Below are positions 23,263 through 33,264 of a stretch of 64,000 bases of DNA, piece after piece. The translations under genes were made by a program, and so were the position numbers. This stretch comes from Streptococcus pseudopneumoniae (GTDB taxonomy: Bacteria > Bacillota > Bacilli > Lactobacillales > Streptococcaceae): the NCBI RefSeq assembly GCF_001072375.1, contig NZ_JVKV01000070.1, forward strand, positions 1-64,000, read 5' to 3'. The stretch's first letter is position 1; each line of letters opens with the position of its first letter. The notes beneath the pieces were generated by a model, which was not told where the DNA came from, searched no databases, and worked only from the letters and a program-made list of their open reading frames with translations.

Positions 23263-23525
23263 TTGATGTTTTTATCCTGATAATCGCGCGAACGTTTGAG
23301 AATATCAGAAAAAGTCTCAACGATTGTCTCTTCGTATTTTTTATTGCTGACGTGATTTCTGACCTTCTCAAAGATAGCTTCCTCTCTTTTAGTATCTAGA
23401 ATAGCTTTTCCTGAAGCTTTTTTATAAGCAACTACCCCCTCAACTAGATGCATTCTTTCTTCTAAGAGTTTTACGATTTGGTCATCAATTTGATCGATTT
23501 CTTGTCTAATAATATCTAAATCCAT
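23259..23525 (-). CDS. Chorismate mutase, AroQ type
   Basis: An 88-aa all-helical enzyme converting chorismate to prephenate in phenylalanine and tyrosine synthesis. It begins with the usual LDIIRQEIDQIDDQIVKLLEER motif, here split as IRQEIDQIDDQIV and KLLEERM, and carries the conserved Arg and Lys active-site residues (R11-like in the first helix, VVAYKKASGK in the loop) and REEAIF. The length is standard for monofunctional AroQ proteins. It is coupled to the two crcB genes by a four-base overlap. Confidence 0.92.
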   Translation of the reverse strand: MDLDIIRQEIDQIDDQIVKLLEERMHLVEGVVAYKKASGKAILDTKREEAIFEKVRNHVSNKKYEETIVETFSDILKRSRDYQDKNIK

Positions 23526-23600
23526 AGATCCTCCTTCTTAATTTGAATCAATTTATAAAAAGCTTCTAAATGGGCTAGTTCATTCCTAGGGAAAACTAAC

Positions 23601-23630
23601 AAAAACTGCACTGACAACTTTCATCAGTGC
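23601..23630 (-). terminator. Terminator after flavodoxin
   Basis: GCACTGA (23608-23614) pairs with TCAGTGC (23624-23630). The minus-strand stem runs into TTTTT (23601-23605). It lies 11 bases beyond the flavodoxin stop codon, separating that gene from chorismate mutase. Confidence 0.85.
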
Positions 23631-23640
23631 AACTTCATGC

Positions 23641-24084
23641 TTATCCTACTTTAGCAGCTAATTCTTCTGCAAATTGTTCCAAGCGTTCGATATCTTCTTC
23701 TTCTGCAGAGAGATCCACTTTGACACACTCTGATCCCTTTTCAGCTCCTGTTGCCACAAATACACGATCAAAGTCATCAACAGCTTTACAGAACTCATCA
23801 TAGAAAGTATCGCCTGATCCTACCACACCGTAGATTTTACCACTCAAGTTAAGATCTGCTAGGTCTTCGTAGAAGTCCATCATCTCATCTGGTAACTCTC
23901 CATCACCGTAAGTGTAGGTTGCAACGATCGCGATATCTGCTTCAAGAAAGTCAGATGCGTCAACAGTTGTACACTCATCAACATCCACCTCTAAGCCCAA
24001 TTCACGCAATTTATCTGCTACAATATCTGCAATTTCTTCGGTATTACCGGTCATACTGGCAAATACAATTTTTGCTAATGCCAT
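23641..24084 (-). CDS. Flavodoxin
   Basis: A 147-aa FMN-binding electron carrier. The phosphate-binding loop SMTGNTEEIA (residues 10-19) and the later YGDGELPDEM and GSGDTFYDEFCKA segments are the classic flavodoxin signatures around the flavin ring. It is soluble and strongly acidic. AGGAGG precedes the ATG. The gene is monocistronic, with an extended -10 promoter upstream and a terminator downstream, and is divergent from the phosphodiesterase gene. Confidence 0.95.
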   Translation of the reverse strand: MALAKIVFASMTGNTEEIADIVADKLRELGLEVDVDECTTVDASDFLEADIAIVATYTYGDGELPDEMMDFYEDLADLNLSGKIYGVVGSGDTFYDEFCKAVDDFDRVFVATGAEKGSECVKVDLSAEEEDIERLEQFAEELAAKVG

Positions 24085-24111
24085 ATCGTCCTCCTCAATT
24101 TATCTTTCTCC

Positions 24112-24161
24112 ATTATATCACATCTTTTTCATTTTAAAAATAAAAACTCTTGTGCTACAAT
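24112..24161. promoter_or_regulatory. Divergent promoters for flavodoxin and pde2
   Basis: Minus strand: TATAAT (24112-24117) preceded by TGA, an extended -10 for flavodoxin. Plus strand: TACAAT (24156-24161) preceded by TGC, an extended -10 for the phosphodiesterase gene. The two start regions share about 40 bases of AT-rich DNA. The -35 elements are weak on both sides. Confidence 0.55.
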
Positions 24162-24187
24162 GAAATAAGAAAGAATTGAGGTCACTT

Positions 24188-25123
24188 ATGGAAATTTGCC
24201 ATCAAATTTTAGAAAAAATTAAAGCATATGATACCATTATCATTCACCGTCACATGAAACCGGATCCTGATGCCTTAGGAAGTCAAGTTGGACTCAAAGC
24301 CCTTCTGGAACACCATTTCCCAGAAAAAAATATCAAGGTAGTTGGTTATGATGAGCCAACCCTAACATGGCTTACAAAGATGGATCAGGTAGAAGACAAG
24401 GATTATCAAGGTGCGCTTGCTATCATCTGTGATACAGCAAATACCGCTCGTATCGATGATAAACGTTATACTAATGCTGAAATCATTATTAAAATTGATC
24501 ACCATCCAAATGACGAAGTCTATGGAGATCTTGTTTGGGTAGATACCAACTCTAGCAGTGCCAGTGAGATGATTGCTCTCTTTGCTGAAGCAACTAACCT
24601 AGAATTATCTGACTACGCTGCTAAAATGCTCTGTGCTGGAATTATTGGTGATACAGGCCGTTTCCTTTATCCATCAACTTCTGCACGTACTCTTCGTATA
24701 GCAAGTCAACTTAGAGAACATAACTTTGACTATGCTGAATTAACTCGTAAAATGGACACGATTAGTTTCAAAATTGCCAAACTACAAGGTTATGTCTATG
24801 ATCACCTAGAAGTCGATGAAAATGGAGTTGCCCGTGTCATTCTAAGCCAAGAACTTCTCCAGTCTTACCAAATAACTGATTCTGAAACAGCTGCTATTGT
24901 TGGAGCTCCAGGTCGTATTGAGGATGTCAATCTATGGGGAATTTTTGTAGAACAAGCAGATGGCCACTACCGCGTACGTCTTCGCAGTAAATTCGTTCCA
25001 ATCAATGGTGTTGCAAAAGAACATGATGGTGGAGGTCACCCACTTGCAAGTGGTGCTAACTCCTATAGCCTAGAGGAAAATGAAGTCATCTATCAAAAAT
25101 TAAAAAACTTACTGAAAAAATAG
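24188..25123 (+). CDS. pde2: DHH/DHHA1 phosphodiesterase, NrnA/Pde2 type
   Basis: A 311-aa manganese-dependent phosphodiesterase. The DHH domain carries HRHMKPDPDALGSQ (near 20), CDTAN (near 85) and DHHPND (near 105). The C-terminal DHHA1 domain has the GGGHPLASG nucleotide-binding motif (near 285). In pneumococcus the protein at this locus (Pde2) degrades pApA and short oligonucleotides, finishing c-di-AMP turnover. The symbol rests on that synteny with rpmE2 and flavodoxin. The ATG at 24188 is chosen because GAGG lies nine bases upstream. A TTG four codons earlier contains no better site. Confidence 0.9.
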   Translation: MEICHQILEKIKAYDTIIIHRHMKPDPDALGSQVGLKALLEHHFPEKNIKVVGYDEPTLTWLTKMDQVEDKDYQGALAIICDTANTARIDDKRYTNAEIIIKIDHHPNDEVYGDLVWVDTNSSSASEMIALFAEATNLELSDYAAKMLCAGIIGDTGRFLYPSTSARTLRIASQLREHNFDYAELTRKMDTISFKIAKLQGYVYDHLEVDENGVARVILSQELLQSYQITDSETAAIVGAPGRIEDVNLWGIFVEQADGHYRVRLRSKFVPINGVAKEHDGGGHPLASGANSYSLEENEVIYQKLKNLLKK

Positions 25124-25132
25124 ATAAAAAGC

Positions 25133-25161
25133 TTGCCAAACTTATCAGAATCTGATAGACT
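25133..25161 (+). promoter_or_regulatory. rpmE2 promoter with palindrome in the spacer
   Basis: -35 TTGCCA (25133-25138), a 17-base spacer, -10 TAGACT (25156-25161) with a TGA extension. A perfect inverted repeat TATCAGA-A-TCTGATA (25143-25157) fills the spacer and touches the -10, the place where a repressor would block polymerase. The regulator is unknown. Confidence 0.6.
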
Positions 25162-25219
25162 AGTATGGTAACAATCTATGGCTCGCAAAGAGACCATGGC
25201 AGAAAGGAAATATTGCAAA

Positions 25220-25462
25220 ATGAAAAAAGATATCCATCCAGAATATCGCCCAGTTGTCTTCATGGACACAACTACTGGTTACCAATTCCTTAGCGGTTCA
25301 ACAAAACGCTCTAACGAAACTGTTGAGTTCGAAGGCGAAACTTACCCATTGATCCGTGTGGAAATTTCATCAGACTCACACCCATTCTACACTGGACGTC
25401 AAAAGTTCACTCAAGCAGATGGACGCGTGGATCGTTTCAACAAAAAATACGGTCTCAAATAA
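25220..25462 (+). CDS. rpmE2: 50S ribosomal protein L31, type B
   Basis: An 80-aa ribosomal protein of the zinc-independent (C-minus) L31 class: it starts [19 protein letters not shown] and lacks the CxxC pair of zinc-binding L31. The true start is the ATG at 25220, with AAAGGA upstream. The frame can be extended 14 codons to an earlier ATG, but that section does not belong to the family. It is followed by a strong terminator. A palindrome in the promoter suggests dedicated control. Confidence 0.95.
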
Positions 25463-25468
25463 TCATAA

Positions 25469-25496
25469 AAAGAACAGTTCCGACTGTTCTTTTTTT
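25469..25496 (+). terminator. Terminator after rpmE2
   Basis: AGAACAG (25471-25477) pairs with CTGTTCT (25484-25490), then TTTTTT. It lies eight bases after the rpmE2 stop codon. Confidence 0.9.
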
Positions 25497-25507
25497 GTTT
25501 CTTCAAA

Positions 25508-25828
25508 TTAGGAGTCAACCACAACTGCTGTACCACTACAAGTGACCATTAGCATACCATTTTCAGCACCTAAAGTTTCATAGTCCATTTTTATACCTAT
25601 AATAGCATTTGCTCCACGTTCACTTGCACGCTCCATCATTTCTGCTAGAGCTTCTTCTCTTGCTTGAGTCAACTCGCCTTCATAACTACTAGCTCGTCCT
25701 CCAAAAACATTACGGAAGCCAGCAGCCATATCTTTGAACATATTAACGCCAGCAACCACTTCACCAAAGACGATTCCTTTGTAGGATAGGATTTTTTTCC
25801 CTTCAATTCCCGTAGTTGAAATAATCAT
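25508..25828 (-). CDS. YbjQ/UPF0145 family protein
   Basis: A 106-aa protein matching the YbjQ (heavy-metal-binding domain-like) family: starts [13 protein letters not shown], followed by [12 protein letters not shown], then RERANAIIG-like [16 protein letters not shown] and a C-terminal GTAVVV strand. Members form pentameric beta rings. The biochemical role is not established. It is monocistronic, converges with rpmE2, and AGGAGG lies close to the ATG. Confidence 0.9.
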   Translation of the reverse strand: MIISTTGIEGKKILSYKGIVFGEVVAGVNMFKDMAAGFRNVFGGRASSYEGELTQAREEALAEMMERASERGANAIIGIKMDYETLGAENGMLMVTCSGTAVVVDS

Positions 25829-26101
25829 CTTCCTTTCCTCCTAACTTCTTTTATATAATTGTAAACCCTTTCACTAGCTCTGTCAAGAAATTCTATAAAG
25901 GGATCAGTGCTTGAAAGGAAACTCTGCTCACCATCCTTGTTTGCTATCCATTTAGTGCCAATTGTATAGATGAGAGTCTGCAAGCCTAACTTGAGATAGG
26001 CTTCTCAGCCTCACTATTCTTACCAATAGTAGAGCTTAAAATCAATGACTGGTATAGAAAATACTGTTCTTTCCTGCCCCTTTTTTGCCCCAAAACTACA
26101 A
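25829..26101. other. Intergenic stretch with two small hairpins, no gene seen
   Basis: About 270 bases between the YbjQ start and the hup terminator. I see two consecutive inverted repeats: AAGCCTA (25982-25988)/TAGGCTT (25997-26003) and ACTATT/AATAGT (about 26010-26027), without T-runs. No credible reading frame, tRNA or known pneumococcal BOX/RUP sequence was recognised. A dispersed repeat or decayed insertion is possible. Confidence 0.4.
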
Positions 26102-26148
26102 AAAAAGCCTATTGACCAAGCTAGAAAGCTTGATACAATAGGCTTTTT
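26102..26148 (-). terminator. Terminator after hup
   Basis: AAAAAGCCTATTG (26102-26114) pairs with CAATAGGCTTTTT (26136-26148) with an inner AAGCT/AGCTT stem. It is A/T-flanked on both sides, so it can work in both directions. It lies nine bases from the hup stop. Confidence 0.9.
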
Positions 26149-26157
26149 CTAAATTCA

Positions 26158-26433
26158 TTATTTAACAGCGTCTTTAAGAGCTTTACCAGCTTTGAATGCT
26201 GGAACTTTTGAAGCTGCGATAGTGATTTCTTTACCAGTTTGTGGGTTGCGACCTTTACGTGCTGCACGCTCACGAACTTCGAAATTACCAAAACCGATCA
26301 ATTGAACTTTTTCACCAGCTGCAAGGTAATCAGCTACTGCTGCAAATACAGCATCAACTGCTGCTGCTGAGTCTTTCTTTGTCAATTCTGTAGCTTCTGC
26401 TACTTTAGCGATCAAATCTTGTTTGTTTGCCAT
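26158..26433 (-). CDS. hup: DNA-binding protein HU
   Basis: A 91-aa histone-like protein that bends and compacts DNA as a homodimer. The diagnostic segment [21 protein letters not shown] (here from residue 46, split as [12 protein letters not shown] and RKGRNPQTG) includes the DNA-intercalating arm. Length and sequence are typical of the single essential HU of streptococci. It has its own strong promoter and terminator. Confidence 0.97.
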   Translation of the reverse strand: MANKQDLIAKVAEATELTKKDSAAAVDAVFAAVADYLAAGEKVQLIGFGNFEVRERAARKGRNPQTGKEITIAASKVPAFKAGKALKDAVK

Positions 26434-26473
26434 GTTAATAATTCCTCCAAATATTTTCTAATTAACAATTACA

Positions 26474-26502
26474 ATCATATCCTAAATTCTCTTGTAGGTC
26501 AA
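26474..26502 (-). promoter_or_regulatory. hup promoter
   Basis: Minus strand: TTGACC (26497-26502), a 17-base spacer, TATGAT (26474-26479), about 40 bases ahead of the hup start codon. It is a near-consensus vegetative promoter. Confidence 0.8.
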
Positions 26503-26539
26503 GTCAAAAACGCTATTTCTTGCTATTTTCTTTATTTTT

Positions 26540-27376
26540 TTAGGACTCGTATCTGACCAAAATAGCCCAAGCATTTTCACCTGTATGGGTCTGAATAATA
26601 GAACCTGTTTCAAGTACAGAGATTGGTTTTTCAACGAATGGTTGTAGGATTTCTTTCATCTCTTCTGCCCAGTCCCGAGTTCCAGAATAGGAAATACCAA
26701 TTTCTGCAACAGAACGCTCTGACAGTTTTGAAACCAGTTCATCCAACCATTTCTTAAAGGTTTTAGCTCCACGTCCTTTAACGATTGGTTGCAATTCATC
26801 ATCTTTCATCTGCATGACTACGCGGATATTTAATAGAGAGCTTAAAAGACCTGTCACTCGACCAATACGACCACCTTTAACAAGGTTTTCCAAGGTAGAA
26901 ACACCAATATAGAGCTCTGTGTTCTTCTTTACTTCTTCAACATGAGCCACAATTGTCTCAATGTCTTGTCCTTCTTGAGCTAACTTAGCTGCTTCAACTA
27001 CTTGAAATTTTAGGGCTTGATCTGTAAAGGAACTATCCAATACAGTCACATTAGCTGTTGACAAACTTGCACCCTGACGAGCTGCTTCGACAGTTCCTGA
27101 TAAGGCATGAGACATATGAATGGCTAAAATTTGACTCCCGTCTTTACTCAACTCATCAAAGATCTCAGCAAAGAGTCCAACAGGAGGTTGACTTGTTTTA
27201 GGCAGATTTTTACTCTCTTTCATCAAGCGAAGAAATTCCCCTTCTTCAAGATCAGCATCCGAATAAAGAACACTATCAATCATTACAGAGAGCGGAACGA
27301 CGGTAATATTTAATTCTTTGACCACTTCTGGTTCAATGGTAACAGAAGAATCTGTTACGATTTTTACTTGTGTCAT
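26540..27376 (-). CDS. DegV family fatty acid-binding protein (FakB type)
   Basis: A 278-aa protein of the DegV fold. Family marks are the start [13 protein letters not shown], the SQPP motif (near 62), HMSHALSGT (near 92) and the C-terminal [10 protein letters not shown] and [13 protein letters not shown]. DegV/FakB proteins hold a fatty acid for phosphorylation by the kinase FakA during uptake of exogenous lipids. Streptococci carry several paralogues with different chain preference, and which one this is cannot be told. It lies upstream of hup on the same strand, an arrangement I recall from pneumococcus. Confidence 0.92.
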   Translation of the reverse strand: MTQVKIVTDSSVTIEPEVVKELNITVVPLSVMIDSVLYSDADLEEGEFLRLMKESKNLPKTSQPPVGLFAEIFDELSKDGSQILAIHMSHALSGTVEAARQGASLSTANVTVLDSSFTDQALKFQVVEAAKLAQEGQDIETIVAHVEEVKKNTELYIGVSTLENLVKGGRIGRVTGLLSSLLNIRVVMQMKDDELQPIVKGRGAKTFKKWLDELVSKLSERSVAEIGISYSGTRDWAEEMKEILQPFVEKPISVLETGSIIQTHTGENAWAILVRYES

Positions 27377-27520
27377 AATTCAAATCTTTCTATGTTTCAC
27401 TTTTTGAGTGAGTTTTTTCAATTTAACTATAACAATTATATCAAAAAAAAGATAAAAATTCATACTGTATCTATTCATTTTTATGATGGAATTTATAGAT
27501 TTTTAAATCTTTATTTTTAT

Positions 27521-27547
27521 AAAAATAGTCGCCTGCTAAGACGACTA
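27521..27547 (-). terminator. Terminator after the TPR gene
   Basis: TAGTCG (27526-27531) pairs with CGACTA (27542-27547). On the minus strand TTTTTA follows. It lies 12 bases beyond the TPR protein stop codon. Confidence 0.8.
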
Positions 27548-27558
27548 CTGTTCATTTA

Positions 27559-28788
27559 TCATAAACGTTCATACAAATCTTGCATTTGTATGTCATCAGG
27601 AACCAACTTGAGATAGTGTTGGATCTGTTCTTTTGCTTCTTCAAACCTTCCAAGTTCGCGTAATAGATGAATGTATTGCTCTAAAAACTCAGGATTTTCC
27701 TTGAGTTCTGGAACCAATGCCTGATAAGATTCATAGGCAGCATCCAAATCTTCAGTTTCTTGGTAACTCCGTGCAATCATCCACTTAGTCAAGAGATTTT
27801 CTGGCTCATATACTTCTAAGGCTAGAATATCCTCATACCTTTCTTGCTCCTGATACATGGTTGCTAGTCGCAAGAGGATTTCTTCTTGGTCTTCCGCATC
27901 TTCTTGGGCTTGAAGCAGATAAGCTTCCGCCTGCTCAGGTTGATGCAATTCATAAGATAATTGTGAAGCAATGAGTAGTAAACGTGTTTCGAATGGATTT
28001 TTTTCCAAACCTTGTTGAGCTATCAGTAAGGCTTGCTCAGTCTGATGTTCCTTATGTAGAGCCTGACTATAACCATATTCATACCCTTCAAAATCTGGAG
28101 AAATAGTATCCAGCTGTTTAAAATATAAAACTGCCTTTTGATATTCCTCTTGATCAAAGTAAAGACTTGCTAATTCAAATGCAGTCTGATCTTCATACTC
28201 TAACTCTAAAGCTTTTTCTAAAAACTCTATGGCTGATTCAAACTTTCCAAGTCGAGCATAGGCAGTACCAATTCGTTGATAGGTCGAAATCCCTGTCTGC
28301 TCATATATTTCACGATTATCCAGTTGAGCATAGCCCTTAATCGCTTCTAAATCATTTCCAAGTTCACTATCTAACTCTGCTAGCCCAAAAATCAATAGAG
28401 GATCATCAGAGTAATTAAGAGCTTCTAAGAGCTTCTCACGAGCTACATCCGTCAATCCTTCCATTTGATAGAAATCAGCCTTTAAAACAAGCGCAGATAC
28501 ATAAGAATCGCTATTGGGTTGAATTTCTTCTAGATAGGCAAACGCTTCTTCGATTTGTCCATCTTCGCTTGCGATACTAGCTAGATTGAGATTTACTTCT
28601 GGAAATATTGGAGCTAGTTTTTCATAGATTTGACGAGCTTGTGGATAAAAACCAATACCTTCTAGATAATAAGCCAGTTCCAGAAGAAGATCATCAGGGT
28701 CTTCTACCAAGGCTTTTTGAAAATAGTGATCAGCTTTTGTTAAATCTTGCTGATCCAAAGCTTCAAGCATTTCTTGACTATTGCTCAC
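27559..28788 (-). CDS. Tetratricopeptide repeat protein
   Basis: A roughly 409-aa acidic protein built almost entirely of helical TPR units, with recurrent A..YFQKAL, AYAYLEEI-like and YEQALEL motifs; more than ten units can be counted by eye. No signal peptide. The start is probably the GTG at 28788, six bases after GGAGG. A TTG two codons earlier sits on the ribosome site, and an ATG at 28770 is the fallback. It overlaps the end of the permease gene by 11 bases, so the two are co-expressed. The partner it scaffolds is unknown. Confidence 0.88.
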   Translation of the reverse strand: MSNSQEMLEALDQQDLTKADHYFQKALVEDPDDLLLELAYYLEGIGFYPQARQIYEKLAPIFPEVNLNLASIASEDGQIEEAFAYLEEIQPNSDSYVSALVLKADFYQMEGLTDVAREKLLEALNYSDDPLLIFGLAELDSELGNDLEAIKGYAQLDNREIYEQTGISTYQRIGTAYARLGKFESAIEFLEKALELEYEDQTAFELASLYFDQEEYQKAVLYFKQLDTISPDFEGYEYGYSQALHKEHQTEQALLIAQQGLEKNPFETRLLLIASQLSYELHQPEQAEAYLLQAQEDAEDQEEILLRLATMYQEQERYEDILALEVYEPENLLTKWMIARSYQETEDLDAAYESYQALVPELKENPEFLEQYIHLLRELGRFEEAKEQIQHYLKLVPDDIQMQDLYERL

Positions 28789-29941
28789 CTTCAACCTCCT
28801 CTTCTAACTCATACAGACCACTAACTTTTTTATACCATTCAAAAATCGCTGAAATAACAACTTTGGCTGAAGCATAAACAGGAATTCCCAATAGGACTCC
28901 CCAAACACCAAACATAGAACCAGACGTCAACAAAACGAATAGAATAGTGATTGGATGGATGTTTAGCTGACTACCTAAAATCAATGGAGACACAAAACGA
29001 CCTTCAATTGTCTGCTCTACGATAAAAACGATAATAACTTTCAAGAGCATAACTGGTCCAGCAATTAACCCTAAGACCAGAGCTGGTATCATAGCAAGGA
29101 AACTTCCAAGATAAGGGATAAGATTTAAGACCCCAGCAGTAATACCAAGAGTCACCGCATATCTCAAACCAATAATTTTAAAGAAGATGATAAACATAAT
29201 TGCCACGATAATAGCAACAGTAATTTGTCCTCTAACATAGTTAGAAAGTTGTTGGTTCACATCCGTTAGAACCTTACCTACTGGTTCTCTCAATTTATTT
29301 GGTAAGAATTGAGTGATATGATCTCTCAAGCCTTTTCCATCTCTAAGGAGATAAAAGAGCATAAACGGCATGATAATTAGAGCGACAATGACTTGAGACG
29401 TTCCACTGATAAGAGCACTCACCCAGTTCACAGCCTTAGAAGATATATTACTTGCCCAAGCAGTTGCTTGTGTTGAAAACTGAGCCAGAACCTGTTCCAG
29501 TTGAGGTCTAAAGTCATCTGGCAAACGCTTAGTTACAAGATCATCAATAACTCTATCAGCATCTTCGAGATAATTTGGTACATTTTGCGCAAAAATAACT
29601 ACTTGACGTTGAAGATTTGGAATCGCAACAGCCAGACCAATAATCAGAAGTATAGCAATAATGACAAAGATAATACTAATGGCTAAGACACGATTTATCT
29701 TGTACTTCTCCATCAAATCCACCAGTGGATTTAACAAATAAAAAAGCAATCCTGATAAAATAACAGGTAACATGACAACCGATAAAAAATCCACAACAGG
29801 GATAAATAAAAAACTAATCTTACTTAAAATAAAAATATTGAGACCTAGTAACAAGGCTACCAAAAATACAGTAACAGCCTTATTATCTAAAAACCATTTA
29901 AAAAACCAAGATAAATTAAAATGTTTCTCCTTTTGTTCCAT
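28778..29941 (-). CDS. AI-2E family transporter
   Basis: A 387-aa integral membrane protein with about eight hydrophobic segments and the family pattern: paired N-terminal helices, a helical extracytoplasmic region (about 120-170), and the C-terminal conserved run PYLGSFLAMIPALVLGL then EQTIEGRFVSPLILG. Members are proposed exporters or antiporters (YtvI, TqsA). The AI-2 name comes from one E. coli member and should not be taken as a substrate here. It is transcribed with the TPR gene. Confidence 0.9.
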   Translation of the reverse strand: MEQKEKHFNLSWFFKWFLDNKAVTVFLVALLLGLNIFILSKISFLFIPVVDFLSVVMLPVILSGLLFYLLNPLVDLMEKYKINRVLAISIIFVIIAILLIIGLAVAIPNLQRQVVIFAQNVPNYLEDADRVIDDLVTKRLPDDFRPQLEQVLAQFSTQATAWASNISSKAVNWVSALISGTSQVIVALIIMPFMLFYLLRDGKGLRDHITQFLPNKLREPVGKVLTDVNQQLSNYVRGQITVAIIVAIMFIIFFKIIGLRYAVTLGITAGVLNLIPYLGSFLAMIPALVLGLIAGPVMLLKVIIVFIVEQTIEGRFVSPLILGSQLNIHPITILFVLLTSGSMFGVWGVLLGIPVYASAKVVISAIFEWYKKVSGLYELEEEVEGEQ

Positions 29942-30113
29942 ATCTACTTCCTTTCCTTTGTCTTTTCATTATACCATTTTTACAGGGAATAAACTGTTTT
30001 TAAAGTGTTGAAGTGACGATTGAAAACTTTAACAAAGCGACCTTGCTTTTTACTAATTTTATACTTAGATATTTCATACTTTTTTCACTATTTTCTTCAG
30101 GTCTCCTAATTTA

Positions 30114-30122
30114 TGATATAAT
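30114..30122 (+). promoter_or_regulatory. Extended -10 promoter for the lactonase gene
   Basis: TATAAT (30117-30122) preceded by TGA, about 30 bases before the ATG at 30151. No good -35 is seen, as is common for extended -10 promoters in streptococci. Confidence 0.65.
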
Positions 30123-30150
30123 AGAAACATCTTTATTTAGAGGTATAGAT

Positions 30151-31158
30151 ATGATTGAAACAATTTATTTCGGAACCTACACTCGTCGCTTATCCCAAGG
30201 GATTTATCAAGCTGATTTTGATACAGAGACTGGGCAATTATCAAATCTTAAACTATTCGCTACTGAACCAAGTCCTACCTATCTTGCATTTGATCAAGAA
30301 AATCACCTCTACACAGTCGGTAGCAAAGACGGACAAGGGGGAATTGCTGCCTATCAAACTGATGGTACTTTACTTAACCATGTTGTAACAGAAGGAGCCC
30401 CTCACTGTTATGTTGCTGTTGATGAAAAACGTGGCCTAGTATACGGTGCTAACTATCATAAGGGACAAGTTCTGGTCTATAAACGTAAAGAAGATGGTAG
30501 TCTAGAATTGGCTGATATAGTTCAACATAGCGGTCATGGTCCTCATGAAAACCAAGCTTCTCCACATGTACACTTTACAGATTTAACACCAGATCAGTAT
30601 TTAGTCACTTGCGATTTAGGTACTGATGAGGTTACTACTTATGATGTCAATCCAGAAGGAAAACTAAATAAGCTAGCTACTTACAACTGTAGTCCCGGTG
30701 CTGGTGCACGTCACCTTGTTTTTCATAACCACTACAAGATTGCTTATCTCATCTGTGAACTCAATAGTACAATTGAAGTTTTGATTTATGATGGTGTTGG
30801 TGCATTTGAAAAAATGCAAGTTATTTCTACACTACCTGAAGGATTTAATGACTTTAATGGAACTGCTGCAATTCGTCTCTCAAAAGATGGAAAATACCTT
30901 TACGCATCAAACCGTGGTCACGATTCTATTGTAGTCTACACTATTCTAGCTGATGGCAGTTTAGAATTGTTGGAATTCGTTCCTACAAACGGAAAAACTC
31001 CTCGAGATTTTATTCTCTCACCAGACCAAGAATTTCTCATCGCTGTTCATCAGGATTCTGATAATGCAACAGTATTTAAACGCAATCCAGAAACTGGTCG
31101 TCTTGCAGAACTTTCCAATGACTTTCACGTACCTGAAGCGGTTTGCGTCACCTTTTAA
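30151..31158 (+). CDS. 6-phosphogluconolactonase-like beta-propeller protein
   Basis: A 335-aa protein of the seven-bladed propeller lactonase family (Pgl/YkgB type), possibly hydrolysing 6-phosphogluconolactone in the pentose phosphate pathway. Family motifs include FGTYTRR at the start, HGPHENQASPHVH (near 130), FNGTAAIRLSKDGKYLYASNRGHDSI near the C-terminus (split as FNGTAAIR and YLYASNRGHDSI) and TPRDF. The ATG at 30151 with AGAGG upstream is preferred. A 46-codon N-terminal extension in the open frame is hydrophobic and lies over the promoter. Substrate is inferred from family. Confidence 0.88.
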   Translation: MIETIYFGTYTRRLSQGIYQADFDTETGQLSNLKLFATEPSPTYLAFDQENHLYTVGSKDGQGGIAAYQTDGTLLNHVVTEGAPHCYVAVDEKRGLVYGANYHKGQVLVYKRKEDGSLELADIVQHSGHGPHENQASPHVHFTDLTPDQYLVTCDLGTDEVTTYDVNPEGKLNKLATYNCSPGAGARHLVFHNHYKIAYLICELNSTIEVLIYDGVGAFEKMQVISTLPEGFNDFNGTAAIRLSKDGKYLYASNRGHDSIVVYTILADGSLELLEFVPTNGKTPRDFILSPDQEFLIAVHQDSDNATVFKRNPETGRLAELSNDFHVPEAVCVTF

Positions 31159-31170
31159 ACATAGAAAAAT

Positions 31171-31345
31171 GGCGGTGGGACAGAAATCTATAGACAAAGT
31201 CTCGATTTCGTAGTCCCAGACCCGCGAGAATGATTAGGAGCTTTTTGGAGTCTAAAAGACGAATAAAAAGTCAATCAGCTACCACGTCAAAGTTTGATTG
31301 CTAATAAAAAGTGAGGTCAGGATCTTTTTGTCCCAACCTCATTTT
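31171..31345. repeat. Intergenic repeat-like element ending in a bidirectional terminator
   Basis: The stretch begins GGTGGGACAGAAATC and ends TTTTTGTCCCAACCTC. TGGGACA (31176-31182) can pair with TGTCCCA (31329-31335) across the whole element. A local stem TGAGGT (31312-31317) / ACCTCA (31336-31341), flanked by A- and T-runs, ends both the lactonase and atpC transcripts. Similar TGGGAC-flanked intergenic sequences occur, as I recall, in several mitis-group genomes. Confidence 0.5.
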
Positions 31346-31346
31346 T

Positions 31347-31766
31347 TTATAGTTTATTTCCGACATTGATTCGGTTAATAGCACGTTGTAATGCAATTTT
31401 AGCACGACGCTCTTGGTCAATCAAGTGTTTGTCTTGTGCTTCTTCAATTTCACGTTCTGCACGAAGTTTGGCACGTTCTGCACGGCTAATATCGATATCA
31501 CGAGCACGCTCAGCTGAGTCTGCAATGATAGTAATCACATCATTTGCAATCTCGATGATTCCTCCATTTACTGCTATCCAGTTGACATGCGAATCATCAT
31601 CAATACGTTTGACTTTAACTTCATCAACTGCTAATACCGCAATCATATTTTGATGTCGTGGCAAGATCCCCATCTCACCATCCAGAGTTCGAACTGATAC
31701 AAAGCTGGCATGGTGATCATAGACGAGGCCATCTGGTGTCACGATCTGGACAGTTAACTGAGCCAT
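31347..31766 (-). CDS. atpC: ATP synthase F1 epsilon subunit
   Basis: A 139-aa subunit of the central stalk. An N-terminal beta sandwich ([35 protein letters not shown]) is followed by two C-terminal helices rich in Arg/Glu that can inhibit the ATPase. It is the last gene of the operon, ten bases after atpD, followed by the bidirectional terminator near 31,340. In streptococci this enzyme runs mainly as a proton pump that keeps internal pH up. Confidence 0.97.
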   Translation of the reverse strand: MAQLTVQIVTPDGLVYDHHASFVSVRTLDGEMGILPRHQNMIAVLAVDEVKVKRIDDDSHVNWIAVNGGIIEIANDVITIIADSAERARDIDISRAERAKLRAEREIEEAQDKHLIDQERRAKIALQRAINRINVGNKL

Positions 31767-31776
31767 AGATCACCTC

Positions 31777-33192
<1,416 letters not shown>

Positions 33193-33264
33193 CTATTCTA
33201 TATAAGATACTGTCGGTTCCTAGTTTTGCTAGGTCCTAAGTTCATTGATATGAGCAAGATGGCT

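Noticed and set aside
23135..23371. Alternative minus-strand frame over the crcB and chorismate mutase junction
   Set aside because: It overlaps two conserved genes in another frame and shows no family features.
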